Positions 51,868 through 61,303 are shown, counted from the first letter of the stretch. The stretch is DNA of 64,000 bases from Microbacterium sp. SS28 (GCF_022761035.1 NZ_JAKWJP010000005.1:124001-188000); one strand, 5' to 3'. The notes: generated from the sequence alone by a model not told the origin. Program-made: numbers and translations.

Positions 51868-51898
51868 AGCGTAGCGTTATATGCTTCGCTTGTGTCAA
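51868..51898 (-). promoter_or_regulatory. Promoter of the winged-helix gene
   Basis: On the minus strand, consensus TTGACA (51893-51898) and TACGCT (51868-51873), 19 bp apart. The spacing is long; an alternative -10 two bases nearer is possible. Confidence 0.5.
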
Positions 51899-52010
51899 GT
51901 TCAGCGGTTGCGGCAGTGCGGGGGTCGGACTCCTCAGCCCGGCGTCAATTGCCGTGCGCGTGCTTCTCGCGGGGTGTTGACTCCCTCCTGACGATTCAAG
52001 GAGGCACCCA

Positions 52011-52748
52011 ATGATGGCTACCGGCAAGCGCAACCGACGAGGCGTGATCTGGGCACTTCTCGGAGCTGGAGTGCTCGCGATCGCGATTATCGCGATCGTG
52101 GTCAGTGGGCTCTTCGGCCAGTCGCCCAGCCCGAGCGGGACGAGCGAGCCCGCACCCGACCCGAGTTCGACGACAACCTCGACCAGTTCCCCGCGCCAGG
52201 CAGTCGTCGACGAGAGCGCGACGGAGAACGGGTGGATCCCGGAACCGATCACCACGGATCCCGACCCATACATCCGTGATGCGCTGGCCGCAGCATCCAC
52301 GTTCGACACTCAGAAGAGCACACGCAACGAGTGGCTGAGCTACCTTGACACGTGGTTCACCCCCGACACGCGCTACACGTCCGAACAGGATCGCGAGGAT
52401 GACATGCGCGCGTCCCAGCTCGAGCTGCGCCAAGGCGTCGTGCTGCCGGAGGACGAGTGGACCTCGCTCGCCAACGAAGACGGGCGGGTCGTCGCCGCGG
52501 TGCCAGGCGACGTCACTTACAGCGATGTTCCCGACGACACGTCGGGCGACATGACGATCGGGACCGCCGACGTCATCCTCACCTACACGCGGGCCGATGC
52601 CAGCGGTAAGGAAAGCTCATATGACGAGACCGTGCGCGTGAGCGTCCAGGTGCTCTGCGGCGAGGGATCGATCCCGACGCCCGACAGTGCTCAGCAGCCC
52701 GGCGACTGCAAGGTGGTCCGCTACTTCTCGGGGTCACTGGAGCCCTGA
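52011..52748 (+). CDS. Conjugation-module membrane protein of unknown function
   Basis: 245 aa. One N-terminal TM helix (GVIWALLGAGVLAIAIIAIV, residues 11-30), a Ser/Thr/Pro-rich linker, then an extracytoplasmic domain (about 75-245) with two cysteines (VLCGEG, GDCKVV) that may pair. Not a family I can name; a similar small NTF2-like protein often opens such operons. AAGGAGG lies 6 nt before the ATG, a very strong SD. Followed by the M23 peptidase after 1 nt. Confidence 0.78.
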   Translation: MMATGKRNRRGVIWALLGAGVLAIAIIAIVVSGLFGQSPSPSGTSEPAPDPSSTTTSTSSPRQAVVDESATENGWIPEPITTDPDPYIRDALAAASTFDTQKSTRNEWLSYLDTWFTPDTRYTSEQDREDDMRASQLELRQGVVLPEDEWTSLANEDGRVVAAVPGDVTYSDVPDDTSGDMTIGTADVILTYTRADASGKESSYDETVRVSVQVLCGEGSIPTPDSAQQPGDCKVVRYFSGSLEP

Positions 52749-52749
52749 C

Positions 52750-53361
52750 ATGGGTGTCCCGGTCGCGGCCGTTGCAGCCCTCGCGAATACGAGGATCGGC
52801 CGCAAGATCGCGATCGGGATGCTCCTCATCATCGCGCTCGCCGGCGCGCTCATTCTCACGCCGCTGTTTGCGATCCCGTTCGCAGTCGCGGGTCAATCGA
52901 TCACAGCAGACGGAGGCAGGCCGCCGGCACCAGTGGCCAACGGGGATTGGGGCTACCCGCTGGCCGGCGACTACTTCAAGGGCCGGGGCTTCGGCTACAA
53001 CCCCGTGCTCGGATGCAGCTACTGCTCGACGGACCACCAGGGCTACGACATGGCGCAGGGGTGCGCAGCCGCAGTCCATGCCGCCGGGCCTGGTCGCGTG
53101 ATCACTGCGGGGACTTACCAGGGATACGGCAACGCAGTCCGGATCGACCACGGCGACGGTCTTGTCACCCTGTACGGCCACATGCAGTGGAACTCGCTGC
53201 TCGTCGGCGTCGGCGATCAGGTTGGCGCCGGAGTGCCGCTCGGCGCTGAGGGCAATACGGGCAAATCGTTCGGATGCCATCTGCACTACGAGGTTCGCCA
53301 AGGCGGCACGCCGATCGATCCGCAACCGTTCATGGCCGCACGCGGCCTTCCGCTCAAGTGA
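52750..53361 (+). CDS. M23-family peptidase (LytM-type) of the transfer apparatus
   Basis: 203 aa with an N-terminal TM/signal anchor (IGMLLIIALAGALILTPLFA) and a C-terminal LytM domain. Zinc ligands are visible: STDHQGYDMAQG (His and Asp) and FGCHLHYEVRQ (HxH), with TLYGHMQW between them. It probably cuts peptidoglycan cross-links to let the secretion channel through the wall. ATG at 52750 follows the previous stop by 1 nt; the open frame to 52687 is rejected. Confidence 0.9.
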   Translation: MGVPVAAVAALANTRIGRKIAIGMLLIIALAGALILTPLFAIPFAVAGQSITADGGRPPAPVANGDWGYPLAGDYFKGRGFGYNPVLGCSYCSTDHQGYDMAQGCAAAVHAAGPGRVITAGTYQGYGNAVRIDHGDGLVTLYGHMQWNSLLVGVGDQVGAGVPLGAEGNTGKSFGCHLHYEVRQGGTPIDPQPFMAARGLPLK

Positions 53362-53382
53362 GACGCAACAAGGGAGCACATC

Positions 53383-53682
53383 ATGCGATCCACACAGACG
53401 AGACCGACTGACGTCGACGTCCCGGATATCCACCCGGACTTCACGGCACCGTTCTTCCAGGGCTTCCAAGTCGTCGCGTCCTACATCCTGGCGGGAGCGA
53501 TGATCGTCGTCCTGATCATGCTGATCATCGCCGGCGCAGCACTGGCCTTCCGTGGGCTGGCGTCCGATCGCGTGCGCACATGGGCAGGCGAGAACATCCT
53601 GTGGATCTTCATCGCGGCGGCCGTCCTCGGCGCCGCCAGTGGTCTTTTCAGCTGGTTCGTCAACTTCGACTTCGGCTTCTGA
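53383..53682 (+). CDS. Small two-TM conjugation protein (pilin/VirB2-like position)
   Basis: 99 aa with two hydrophobic helices (VASYILAGAMIVVLIMLIIA and ILWIFIAAAVLGAASGLFSW) and a short acidic N-terminus. Its size, topology and place before the TrbL-like gene match VirB2/TrbC-like or PrgI-like small subunits, but no motif confirms this. AAGGGAG precedes the ATG. Its TGA overlaps the next ATG. Confidence 0.8.
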   Translation: MRSTQTRPTDVDVPDIHPDFTAPFFQGFQVVASYILAGAMIVVLIMLIIAGAALAFRGLASDRVRTWAGENILWIFIAAAVLGAASGLFSWFVNFDFGF

Positions 53683-55130
53683 TGCCCACTCCACGTGTCT
53701 TGCTCGTCGGATGCCTCGTGGGCGTCGGACTGGCACTGGGCGCGCTCTCGCCGGCCCAGGCTGCGAGCGCGGCGGCTCCGCGAGCAGACGGTGCCGCCGC
53801 GGTGACGGGAGAGCCGTGGTCCTCGCCTGCCTACCCGGTCGACTGCCTTCGCGCAGGCTCCCAGGTCACCTGCACTCCACAGAACACCGCCGATGTCGAA
53901 CCTCAGCAATGCTTCATCAACGTCTTCGTCGACGGCGCCAAGGCGACGGTCTGCACGACCTATGAAGATCACGTCGCTGCCATCAAGACCAGCGGGGGCA
54001 AGCCGCTCCTCGTCGAATACGGGTGCTCGCTCGGCGATGTCGTGTGCGTGACGTTCGAGAACGCCGGTCGAGGCATGGCGCTCTCGGCGACCTCGATCAT
54101 GTTCGCGGTCGCGCAGAACATGAGATTCGACACCTCGTCGACCCTGTGGACCACCGCGACGAGTGAATGGTCCTTCTGGGAGTGGGCGATCCTCGCCGTT
54201 CTCTTCGGAGCGATGGTCTGGGCGATCGCCGCCGCGATCGTCTCGGGTGATCGCTCCGAACTCGTCGGGGCGATAGTCCGCAGCTTCATCGCGTTTCCCG
54301 CGACAGCGATCACGCTGTGGGCGACCGGGCATCTGCTGAACGCGATCGACGACCTGACCTGGTACGTCATGAATCGTGAGGGCCCCGACGCCCTCTTCGC
54401 GACGTTGCAGTCCGTCATGTGGGCCGGCGGGCACGCGAACTACTTCTTCGCCTTCCTCCTCCACGGGCTGCTCATGATCGGGATGCTGCTCCTGATGCTC
54501 GTCTTCGCATTCCGCAACATCGTGCTCGCCGCCCTCATCGCTGTCGGACCGATCGCGTGGATGCTGTACCCCGTTCGCGCCGTAGGGCCGCAGTGGGTGG
54601 TGCGCTACGTGTCGGCGGTCGTCGTTCTCCTGCTGACCGGTCCGTTGACGATCGGATTCGTCACCCTCATCGTCAACGGCCTCGCCGCCGTGCGGACGAT
54701 CTGGGACCCGCAGTCGTGGCCGCTCCTTATAGGCCTTGTGCTCGTCGCCTTCGCGCCGTTCGCCGTGTTCGGTCTCTTCAGCTTCGTCGGCGCAGTGGCC
54801 GCCGACTCGGTCGGATCGCGGGTCGGCTCTGGCGCACGTCAAGCCGCGTCCGGCGCTGCCCGATCGGCATCCCGCATCCCCAGCAGAATCGGCGCCACTC
54901 CCGCCGGCGTTCCGTTGGGTTCGCCGAAAGCCGGGTCGACCGGCGGCCCGGCAAGTGCGGGCGGATCCTCGAGCGGAGGTCCCACTCGTGGCCCGGCCGG
55001 CCCCACCGGTCCCTCGACCCCAGGACCATCGCGCCCTTCGAGTCCGTCACCGACTCCTGCCGCTCCACCGACCGCTGGCCAAACACCCGCGGGCTCGCGC
55101 CCGACGCGGCGCACTGAGAGGACTGCATGA
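53682..55130 (+). CDS. TrbL/VirB6-like polytopic membrane protein
   Basis: 482 aa. Signal peptide (LLVGCLVGVGLALGALSPAQ), a Cys-containing extracellular part (about 45-130), six or more TM helices (WAILAVLFGAMVWAIAAAIV; HGLLMIGMLLLMLVFAFRNI; VVVLLLTGPLTIGFVTLIV; LLIGLVLVAFAPFAVFG) and a long Gly/Pro/Ser-rich tail. The RNIVLAALIAVGPIAW stretch is TrbL/VirB6-like. It would form the inner-membrane channel of the conjugation machine. Start ATG at 53682 overlaps the preceding stop; upstream open frame is rejected. Confidence 0.86.
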   Translation: MPTPRVLLVGCLVGVGLALGALSPAQAASAAAPRADGAAAVTGEPWSSPAYPVDCLRAGSQVTCTPQNTADVEPQQCFINVFVDGAKATVCTTYEDHVAAIKTSGGKPLLVEYGCSLGDVVCVTFENAGRGMALSATSIMFAVAQNMRFDTSSTLWTTATSEWSFWEWAILAVLFGAMVWAIAAAIVSGDRSELVGAIVRSFIAFPATAITLWATGHLLNAIDDLTWYVMNREGPDALFATLQSVMWAGGHANYFFAFLLHGLLMIGMLLLMLVFAFRNIVLAALIAVGPIAWMLYPVRAVGPQWVVRYVSAVVVLLLTGPLTIGFVTLIVNGLAAVRTIWDPQSWPLLIGLVLVAFAPFAVFGLFSFVGAVAADSVGSRVGSGARQAASGAARSASRIPSRIGATPAGVPLGSPKAGSTGGPASAGGSSSGGPTRGPAGPTGPSTPGPSRPSSPSPTPAAPPTAGQTPAGSRPTRRTERTA

Positions 55131-56620
55131 TGACCACTCCGGATGTCGCGCGCCCCGTCCGACTCCCCCGTCGATCGCGTCAGGGCGTCGTGATGGGAAT
55201 GGACCCGTGGCAGCTGACCTGCGTCGCCTTCGCCGCAATCGTCGTGCTCATCGCGGTCAACAGGTTCGGCCCTCCCGGGCTCCTCTACGCGGCGCCCCTC
55301 TACCTTCCGGTCGGCGCTTTCGCCTTCGTGACGGTGCACGGCGACTCCGCGCCTCGCCAGGTCGGGCTGTGGCTCATGAAGCAGCTCCGCCACGCCACCG
55401 GCGCCACCCGGCATCAGTTCCGCCCCGAGCGATCCCACATCGCGGGCACCCTCAACATCCCTGGCATCCGCGCATCTGTGCAGCTGTGGGACGTCGAAGG
55501 CGTCGCATGCGTCTACAACCCGCACGACCGCTCAGTCTCGGTAACCGCGGAAGTCGAGGTCGAGGGCTTCCTCATGAAGGACATCCCGGAACGCTTCGAT
55601 CTTGCGCAGCAGTGGTCGCCAGTGCTGGCGTCGTTCACGCAGCGGCCCGGCATCAAGCGCGCGGTCCTGCAGGAACGCACGATCCCGACGACGATCCGTG
55701 CGGCGCGCGATCACTACGAGGGCGTGGTGCTGCGCCGCAGCGCGGATGCCGCATCCCCCGTGAATCGGAACTACGAGCACGTGATGGATCGGTCGGAGCG
55801 GTTCGCGGTGTCGCACCGCAACTACCTGACATTCACGCTGGATCTGATCGCGCTCGGTCCTCAGCTGAAGGCGCTCGGTGGCGGGGAACGTGCCGTGAAG
55901 TCGCTAGCTGCGCTCGAGGCGCGCAATCTCGCAGACGCCCTCCGCGCATCGCGGATCACTGTGCGTCGGTGGCTGTCACCGCGCCACATCGCGGCGCTTA
56001 CGAGGATCGCCTTCGACCCCGAGTTCGCTGCCAACGTACAGAACCGACCGGACGAACAGTCAGGGGTTGATCCCGCCGCGATCGGCCCGACGTACCTCGA
56101 AGAGCCTCGAGGCAAAAACGGCATCGTCTACAGCGACTCCGGTGTGCACACCACGATGTGGATTCACGAGTGGCCCCGATCGGACGCGGCGGTGGGCTTC
56201 GTCGAGCCGATCGTCTTCGCCAGGATGCCGTCCACCGGCGAAGCAATCACCCACATCTTCTCGATCGTCCTCACACCCGTGTCGGTGAAGAAGGCGATGA
56301 AGCGCATCGAGGACGACAAGAAGGTCTGGCGAGGGAACGAGAAGCTCCGGGCGAAGCGCGGCGCGGACGGGTCTGCGGCAGACGCCGCGGACTGGGAGGC
56401 GCTTGAGCGGCAGGAGGAGGAGATCGTCGCGGGACACGGCGAGTTCCGGTACGGGGCGTATCTCACCGTGACCGCCCCCGACGAGGCGAAGCTCGACGAA
56501 GCCATCGCGGGCATGCGCAACGCGCTCGCGCGTGCAGGGATGGAACCCCAGATCCTCTACTGCCAGCAGGCGGAGGCGCTCATGGTGAACGCGCTGCCCA
56601 TCGGACTGGGGATGAAGTGA
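55127..56620 (+). CDS. SCO6880-family conjugation protein
   Basis: 497 aa, named after its similarity to the SCO6880 family of Streptomyces/actinobacterial mobile elements. Two N-terminal TM helices (WQLTCVAFAAIVVLIAVNRF, PPGLLYAAPLYLPVGAFAFV) resemble PrgI/VirB3, followed by a cytoplasmic part (HIAGTLNIPGIRASVQLWDV; GKNGIVYSDSGVHTTMWI; FSIVLTPVSVKKAMKR) that looks like the N-terminal domain of VirB4/TraE proteins. So VirB3/VirB4-N may sit in one protein and the ATPase part in the next. ATG overlaps the previous stop; AGAGGA upstream. Confidence 0.87.
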   Translation: MMTTPDVARPVRLPRRSRQGVVMGMDPWQLTCVAFAAIVVLIAVNRFGPPGLLYAAPLYLPVGAFAFVTVHGDSAPRQVGLWLMKQLRHATGATRHQFRPERSHIAGTLNIPGIRASVQLWDVEGVACVYNPHDRSVSVTAEVEVEGFLMKDIPERFDLAQQWSPVLASFTQRPGIKRAVLQERTIPTTIRAARDHYEGVVLRRSADAASPVNRNYEHVMDRSERFAVSHRNYLTFTLDLIALGPQLKALGGGERAVKSLAALEARNLADALRASRITVRRWLSPRHIAALTRIAFDPEFAANVQNRPDEQSGVDPAAIGPTYLEEPRGKNGIVYSDSGVHTTMWIHEWPRSDAAVGFVEPIVFARMPSTGEAITHIFSIVLTPVSVKKAMKRIEDDKKVWRGNEKLRAKRGADGSAADAADWEALERQEEEIVAGHGEFRYGAYLTVTAPDEAKLDEAIAGMRNALARAGMEPQILYCQQAEALMVNALPIGLGMK

Positions 56621-58218
56621 TGACCCGCCACGCCGCAGTCTTCGAACCCGAGGACCTCTCCAAGCGCGAACGACGCGAGCTCCGACGGACTGTCGCGACG
56701 TCGACCCGGGAGCCACGCTCCCCGCGGACGACACGTCGAGAGAACGCGCTGCCGGGAGCGGTCGTCCCCGGTCCCTTCGGCCCCGGACTTGCCGAGGGCG
56801 GCTACTGGAACCTCGCGCGCCCCTCTCTTGCAGCCCACCAAGCGACCTCCCGACAGATCGCAGGCATCTATCCCTTCATCGCAGACGCGGGTCTCGGTCA
56901 CAGGGGTCCGATTCTCGGGGTCGACCTCAACGCGGATGCGCTCTGGCACTTCTCGCCCTGGGAGGCGTACGCCGATGCAACGAGTCGCGGCACCTTCTCG
57001 ACGAATCTGCTCGTGCTCGGCGCGTATCGGGCCGGCAAGAGCGGCACCGTCAAGACTCTCGTGACGCGCTCAATCGCGTTCGGACACCAAACAGTGGTGC
57101 CGTCCGATCCCAAGGGCGAATGGGTGGCCGTCGCCGAGGCGATCCCCGGCGGTGTCGTCATCCGCATCGGCGGCGGCAGCGCCGCGCGGCTCAATCCGCT
57201 GGACCGGGGGCCCCGTCGCATCGACGCCGACGACGAGCAGGACGAGAAGATCGTGCGACAACGGCGCATCACGACTCTTGTCTCGCTCGTCGAGATGGCG
57301 CTCGGCGGCACGCGTCTCACAGCAGTCGAGCACGCCGCGATCCACGAGGCCCTCGCACGGTGCATCGCTGCTACGGCAGATCGGCCAACTCTCCGCGGGG
57401 TCTACGAAGAGCTGGGAAGCATCGTCGCCGATGCGGGGACCGACTTCCGTCTGTCCGACGGCGCCGTCCAGCCGCGGTTCGTGCTCCGACGATTCGTCGA
57501 GGGTGACCTGTCCGGGCTCTTCGAGGACGACTCCACCGTGGCCTTCGACGCGGAGGCTCCGATCGTCGTCGTCGACACGTCCGAGCTCTTCGCCCGCAGC
57601 GAGCTCGTGGCGCAGCTCACGCAGGTCTGCACCACCGCGTGGATCCAGGCCGTGGTTTCAGATCGGTCGGCTCGTCGCACCCGATACCTGATCAGAGAAG
57701 AAGGATGGCGCGACATGACCTCCCTCGCGTCACTCCAGATGTTCCAGCAGTGGCTCAAGCTCTCGCGCCATTACGGCATCAGCAACATCGTCATCCTCCA
57801 CAAGATGGGTGACCTGGATGCCGTCGGCGACGCCGACTCGAAGGAGCGCAACCTCGCCTACTCGATCGTCGGAGACATCGAGAACAAGTTCATCTTCCGC
57901 GTGAACCATCAGGAGTCCTCGAGTCTCCGCCAGCGCCTCAACATCCCGGCGACGCACGTGGACGATGCGCGTCGGCTGCGGATGGGCGTCTTCCTCGCTT
58001 ACGTGGGTCAGCACTCCTACGTCGTGGACTGCTTCGCGACGTCGACTGACTGGGAGTACGAGCTGTTCAAGACGGATGACGCCATGGAGACCGACGAACG
58101 CGACGGGACGGACATCCGGTTCGTCGATTCGGCGGAGCTCGACCGCCTCTGGCCCGACTCCGCAGACAACAGCCTCGACGGCTGGCTCACCTCGACTCGA
58201 AAGGAGGGCCAGGGATGA
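56620..58218 (+). CDS. VirB4/TraE-like conjugation ATPase
   Basis: 532 aa from ATG at 56620 (a GTG at 56617 is possible). Cytoplasmic ATPase: Walker A LVLGAYRAGKSGTVKTLVTR near 140, VPSDPKGEWVAVAEAIPG, and a later Walker-B-like strand TRYLIREEGWRDM, which has Arg-Glu-Glu instead of the usual Asp-Glu. NIVILHKMGDLDAVGD and VNHQESSSLRQRLNIPATHV match the C-terminal VirB4 motor. It would power the channel together with SCO6880-like protein. The unusual Walker B is worth checking. Confidence 0.88.
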   Translation: MTRHAAVFEPEDLSKRERRELRRTVATSTREPRSPRTTRRENALPGAVVPGPFGPGLAEGGYWNLARPSLAAHQATSRQIAGIYPFIADAGLGHRGPILGVDLNADALWHFSPWEAYADATSRGTFSTNLLVLGAYRAGKSGTVKTLVTRSIAFGHQTVVPSDPKGEWVAVAEAIPGGVVIRIGGGSAARLNPLDRGPRRIDADDEQDEKIVRQRRITTLVSLVEMALGGTRLTAVEHAAIHEALARCIAATADRPTLRGVYEELGSIVADAGTDFRLSDGAVQPRFVLRRFVEGDLSGLFEDDSTVAFDAEAPIVVVDTSELFARSELVAQLTQVCTTAWIQAVVSDRSARRTRYLIREEGWRDMTSLASLQMFQQWLKLSRHYGISNIVILHKMGDLDAVGDADSKERNLAYSIVGDIENKFIFRVNHQESSSLRQRLNIPATHVDDARRLRMGVFLAYVGQHSYVVDCFATSTDWEYELFKTDDAMETDERDGTDIRFVDSAELDRLWPDSADNSLDGWLTSTRKEGQG

Positions 58219-59486
58219 CACTCGACACGCGGCCCCGCGCTCACGCCTCGGTGAGCGGCCCGATCGCCACCTTCACATCGCCCGACGGCCGCACCGAACC
58301 GATCGCAGCCGGCGCCGACGAAGACATCCGCGATCTGATCGTTCAGCGTGCCATCACGGAGGCGCAGCGCTGCGGCATCCCGGTCGAACTCGTCACCTCC
58401 GGAGACCGCGGCGAACACCGCCTGCTGATCGAGGCAACCGGCCTCGTCTCCGCCGCTCCGTGGCCTGCCGACCTCACCGACCCATCGCAAGAGGGAAAGG
58501 AGGTGAGCGAACAGGCTCCGGAGCAGACTTCCTCGCAGTCCAGCCCTGCTCCGGAGCCTCGCTCTCGTACCTCCTTCATCGCCGCGCCACGAAAGGAGGC
58601 ACACCCCCAGACCGGGTGGCGCGGATTGCTGGCACGCGTCGGCATCCCGATGACGCCTTCCCGCGAACAGACGGCCCGGGCAGAGAACGCGCGCCTCGTC
58701 TCCCAGCAGTGGGCGGGATGCCGCACGATCGCCGTCGTCAACGGCAAGGGTGGCGTCGGCAAGACGATGACGACCGCCATGATCGCGGCGATCTTCGCCC
58801 GATACGGCGGCGGGAACGTGCTGGCGTGGGACAACAACGACACACGCGGCACGCTCGGCTGGCGCACCGAACAGGGTTTGTACGACACGACCATCCGCGA
58901 CCTTCTCCCCGCAGCCGGCGAGCTTCTTGCCCCGACAGCATCCGTGTCCGACATCACTCGCTTCGTTCACCACCAGAGCGTCGATCGCTACGACGTCCTG
59001 CGGTCGAACCCGGAGCTCTTGGCGACCGATCAGCGCATCGCTCAGGCCGAGTTCGACCTCCTCATGCGGGTCGCCGCTCGCTACTACCGGATCGTCGTCT
59101 TCGACTCCGGCAACGATGAATCCGCCGATCGCTGGCTGCGGATGATCGACTCCGCGTACCAGCTCGTCATACCGACGATCACGGCGCCGGAGTCCGCTGA
59201 GTCGGCGGCGCTGTTGCTCGATGCGCTGCGCAAGCGCGACGAGCGCTCGCGCTACCTCGCCGACAACGCCGTGGTCGTCGTGACCCAACAGGAACCGGCA
59301 TCCGTCAGTCGTACTTCTGGCATCGTCCGCGGATTCACCGACCAAGTGCCTGCGGTCGAGTTGGTTCCGTTCGATCCGGCGCTCAAATCGGGAGCCCTTC
59401 GGCTGGACGGTCTGCGGCCGATAACGCGAGACGCCTGGGTGCGCGTGGCGGCAGCAGTCGCGCAAGGAATTCAGGGGCAGTCATGA
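58215..59486 (+). CDS. ParA/MinD-like ATPase of the conjugation module
   Basis: 423 aa. An N-terminal domain (1-90, ATFTSPDGRTEPIAAGADED), a Ser/Pro-rich linker, then a P-loop ATPase from about 165 with deviant Walker A IAVVNGKGGVGKTMTTAMIA, switch region DNNDTRGTLGWRTEQG and Walker B YRIVVFDSGNDESADRWLRM. The fold is that of MinD/ParA/CpaE proteins that position complexes on membranes or DNA. Embedded between the VirB4-like and TraG-like genes with ATGA overlaps; it may place or load the transfer machine, an inference from context. AAGGAGGG precedes the ATG. Confidence 0.9.
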   Translation: MTLDTRPRAHASVSGPIATFTSPDGRTEPIAAGADEDIRDLIVQRAITEAQRCGIPVELVTSGDRGEHRLLIEATGLVSAAPWPADLTDPSQEGKEVSEQAPEQTSSQSSPAPEPRSRTSFIAAPRKEAHPQTGWRGLLARVGIPMTPSREQTARAENARLVSQQWAGCRTIAVVNGKGGVGKTMTTAMIAAIFARYGGGNVLAWDNNDTRGTLGWRTEQGLYDTTIRDLLPAAGELLAPTASVSDITRFVHHQSVDRYDVLRSNPELLATDQRIAQAEFDLLMRVAARYYRIVVFDSGNDESADRWLRMIDSAYQLVIPTITAPESAESAALLLDALRKRDERSRYLADNAVVVVTQQEPASVSRTSGIVRGFTDQVPAVELVPFDPALKSGALRLDGLRPITRDAWVRVAAAVAQGIQGQS

Positions 59487-61303
59487 ACGAAGGGATGCTC
59501 GGCAAGGCCATCGCGGTGGTGATCGCGATCGCGGTGGTGCTCAGCGTCGTGTTCTCGTTCATCACCGAAGCCGTGACGCAGTTCGCCTGCGAAGCCCGCC
59601 CCCAAGCACGCACTCTCTTCTCGGGACTGTGGCTCGCGATCAGCGGCGACCCCGCGTCGTACATCGCCCCCGAGGCATGCGACCTTCCCGTCATCCCGAT
59701 CCGGATCCTGGAGCTCGTCGTGATCCTGGTGGTCGCCGCAGCGGCCGTGGCGGGGGCCATGGCGTACGGCCGCTATCGCCAGTCGGACGCCGCGTTCGTC
59801 TCTGACCTACGCTCGCGCCCGGGCTTCGCCGAGGCATCCGAGATCCGCAAGCACATCTCTGCGAAGGCGGTGCTTCGCCGCGCGCGTCAGCTTCGCCCCG
59901 ACGTCACGCGTCCGCGCGCGACGGATGTCGGCTGGCGCGTCGGCCGCTCGAGGGGCATGGACGTATTCGTGTCGATCGAGGACTCGGTCGCGCTTGAGGG
60001 GCCGCCTCGATCCGGCAAGGGCTACCGCGTGCTGATCTCGGCGATCCTGGACTGGTCTGGTCCGCTCATCACGACCTCGACGACCAACGACAACCTGACC
60101 GCGACACTGCGCATGCGCGAGCGTCGTGGCGACGTGCATGTCTTCGATCCGCAGGGGCTCTCCGGCGTGCGGCATCCGCTCCGGGTCTCGCCGATCGCCG
60201 GCTGTGAAGATCCCCTCGTCGCGATGCAGCGCGGCGCGGCGATCATCACGGGCACAGCCCTCGGCGCATCCACAACCAATGCCGAATGGGCACAGGCCTC
60301 GGGCGTTGTGCTGGGTCGGCTGCTCCACGCCGCGGCGGTCGGAAATCGGTCGGTCGCCGACCTCTACAACTGGGGCACGAGCCCCGTCGTCGCTCGTCAG
60401 GCGGCGGTCGACGTGCTGCGAGCCGACGGCGCTCCGGGCTGGGGCGACAATCTCGAAGCGACTCTCGCGGGAGACGACAAGCTCGTGTCGTCGATCTGGT
60501 TCGGCGTGAGCAACGCCGTCGCACCGCTCGCGGTCCCGCAGATCCGCGAGACGCTCATGCCCCGCCCGGGTGACCGTGTCTTCGATCCGCGCGAATTCCT
60601 GGATGCGGCCAACACGCTCTACCTCATCGGCTCGGCATCGGGCGCGTCAGCGATGGGCGGATTCCTCGGCGCCATGCTCGATGACATCGTCGAGGTGGCC
60701 CGCATCCGCGCGCTCGCCAGCCCCGGATCACGCCTGACCCACCCGCTCGGACTCATTCTGGACGAGATCGTCAACATGTTCCGATGGGGCAACCTTCCGC
60801 GGATCATGGCCGACGGCGGCGGCCGCGGAATCTGCACGTTCGTCGTGCTGCAGGCGCTGTCGCAGGCCGAGACATCGTGGTCGCGGGCCGAAGCAGACAC
60901 GATCTGGGCCGCGGCCACCGCAAAGGTCCTCCTCGCCGGCGCGTCGCACGTCGACCACCTTCGCGACGTCGAGGCGCTGCTCGGAAACCGCCGTACCCGC
61001 AGCACCCAGCGATCGTGGTCCTCGCGCGAGGCCGGCCACTCGACCAGCGAGCACCATGAGCGGTTGCCGCTGATGTCTGTCGACGAGATCCGCCGGATGC
61101 CGCAGAACATCGGCCTGCTCGCCTACCGCAACCGTCGCGGGGTTCTTCTCGATCTGTCCGGCTGGGATGAGCGCAGGGACGCACGCGACATCAAGTCGGG
61201 CAAGCGCGACACCGAGACCGAGCAGCGACTCGTCTTCGATGCCGCGGATGAGCGCACCTCGCGTGAGCCCGTGGCCGATGCCGAGGCGGTGACTGAGGAA
61301 TGA
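59483..61303 (+). CDS. TraG/VirD4-type coupling protein
   Basis: 606 aa. Two N-terminal TM helices (AVVIAIAVVLSVVFSFITEA and ILELVVILVVAAAAVAGAMA) and a cytoplasmic ATPase: Walker A ALEGPPRSGKGYRVLISAI, DVHVFDPQGLSGVRHPLRVS, a Walker-B-like strand PLGLILDEIVNMFRWGNLP and TFVVLQALSQAETSW. It links the relaxase-DNA complex to the channel and drives DNA transfer. The relaxase itself is not in the window. Overlaps the ParA-like stop and the following HNH start by 4 nt. Confidence 0.92.
   Translation: MNEGMLGKAIAVVIAIAVVLSVVFSFITEAVTQFACEARPQARTLFSGLWLAISGDPASYIAPEACDLPVIPIRILELVVILVVAAAAVAGAMAYGRYRQSDAAFVSDLRSRPGFAEASEIRKHISAKAVLRRARQLRPDVTRPRATDVGWRVGRSRGMDVFVSIEDSVALEGPPRSGKGYRVLISAILDWSGPLITTSTTNDNLTATLRMRERRGDVHVFDPQGLSGVRHPLRVSPIAGCEDPLVAMQRGAAIITGTALGASTTNAEWAQASGVVLGRLLHAAAVGNRSVADLYNWGTSPVVARQAAVDVLRADGAPGWGDNLEATLAGDDKLVSSIWFGVSNAVAPLAVPQIRETLMPRPGDRVFDPREFLDAANTLYLIGSASGASAMGGFLGAMLDDIVEVARIRALASPGSRLTHPLGLILDEIVNMFRWGNLPRIMADGGGRGICTFVVLQALSQAETSWSRAEADTIWAAATAKVLLAGASHVDHLRDVEALLGNRRTRSTQRSWSSREAGHSTSEHHERLPLMSVDEIRRMPQNIGLLAYRNRRGVLLDLSGWDERRDARDIKSGKRDTETEQRLVFDAADERTSREPVADAEAVTEE

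Noticed and set aside
51343..52010. Attachment site or integrase next to the conjugation module
   Set aside because: Only regulator genes and short palindromes were found; no tyrosine or serine recombinase motif and no tRNA 3' end.
53481..54842. Minus-strand 453-codon frame across the transfer genes
   Set aside because: Antisense to overlapping, well-supported conjugation genes; composition is dominated by Asp, Arg and Glu repeats.
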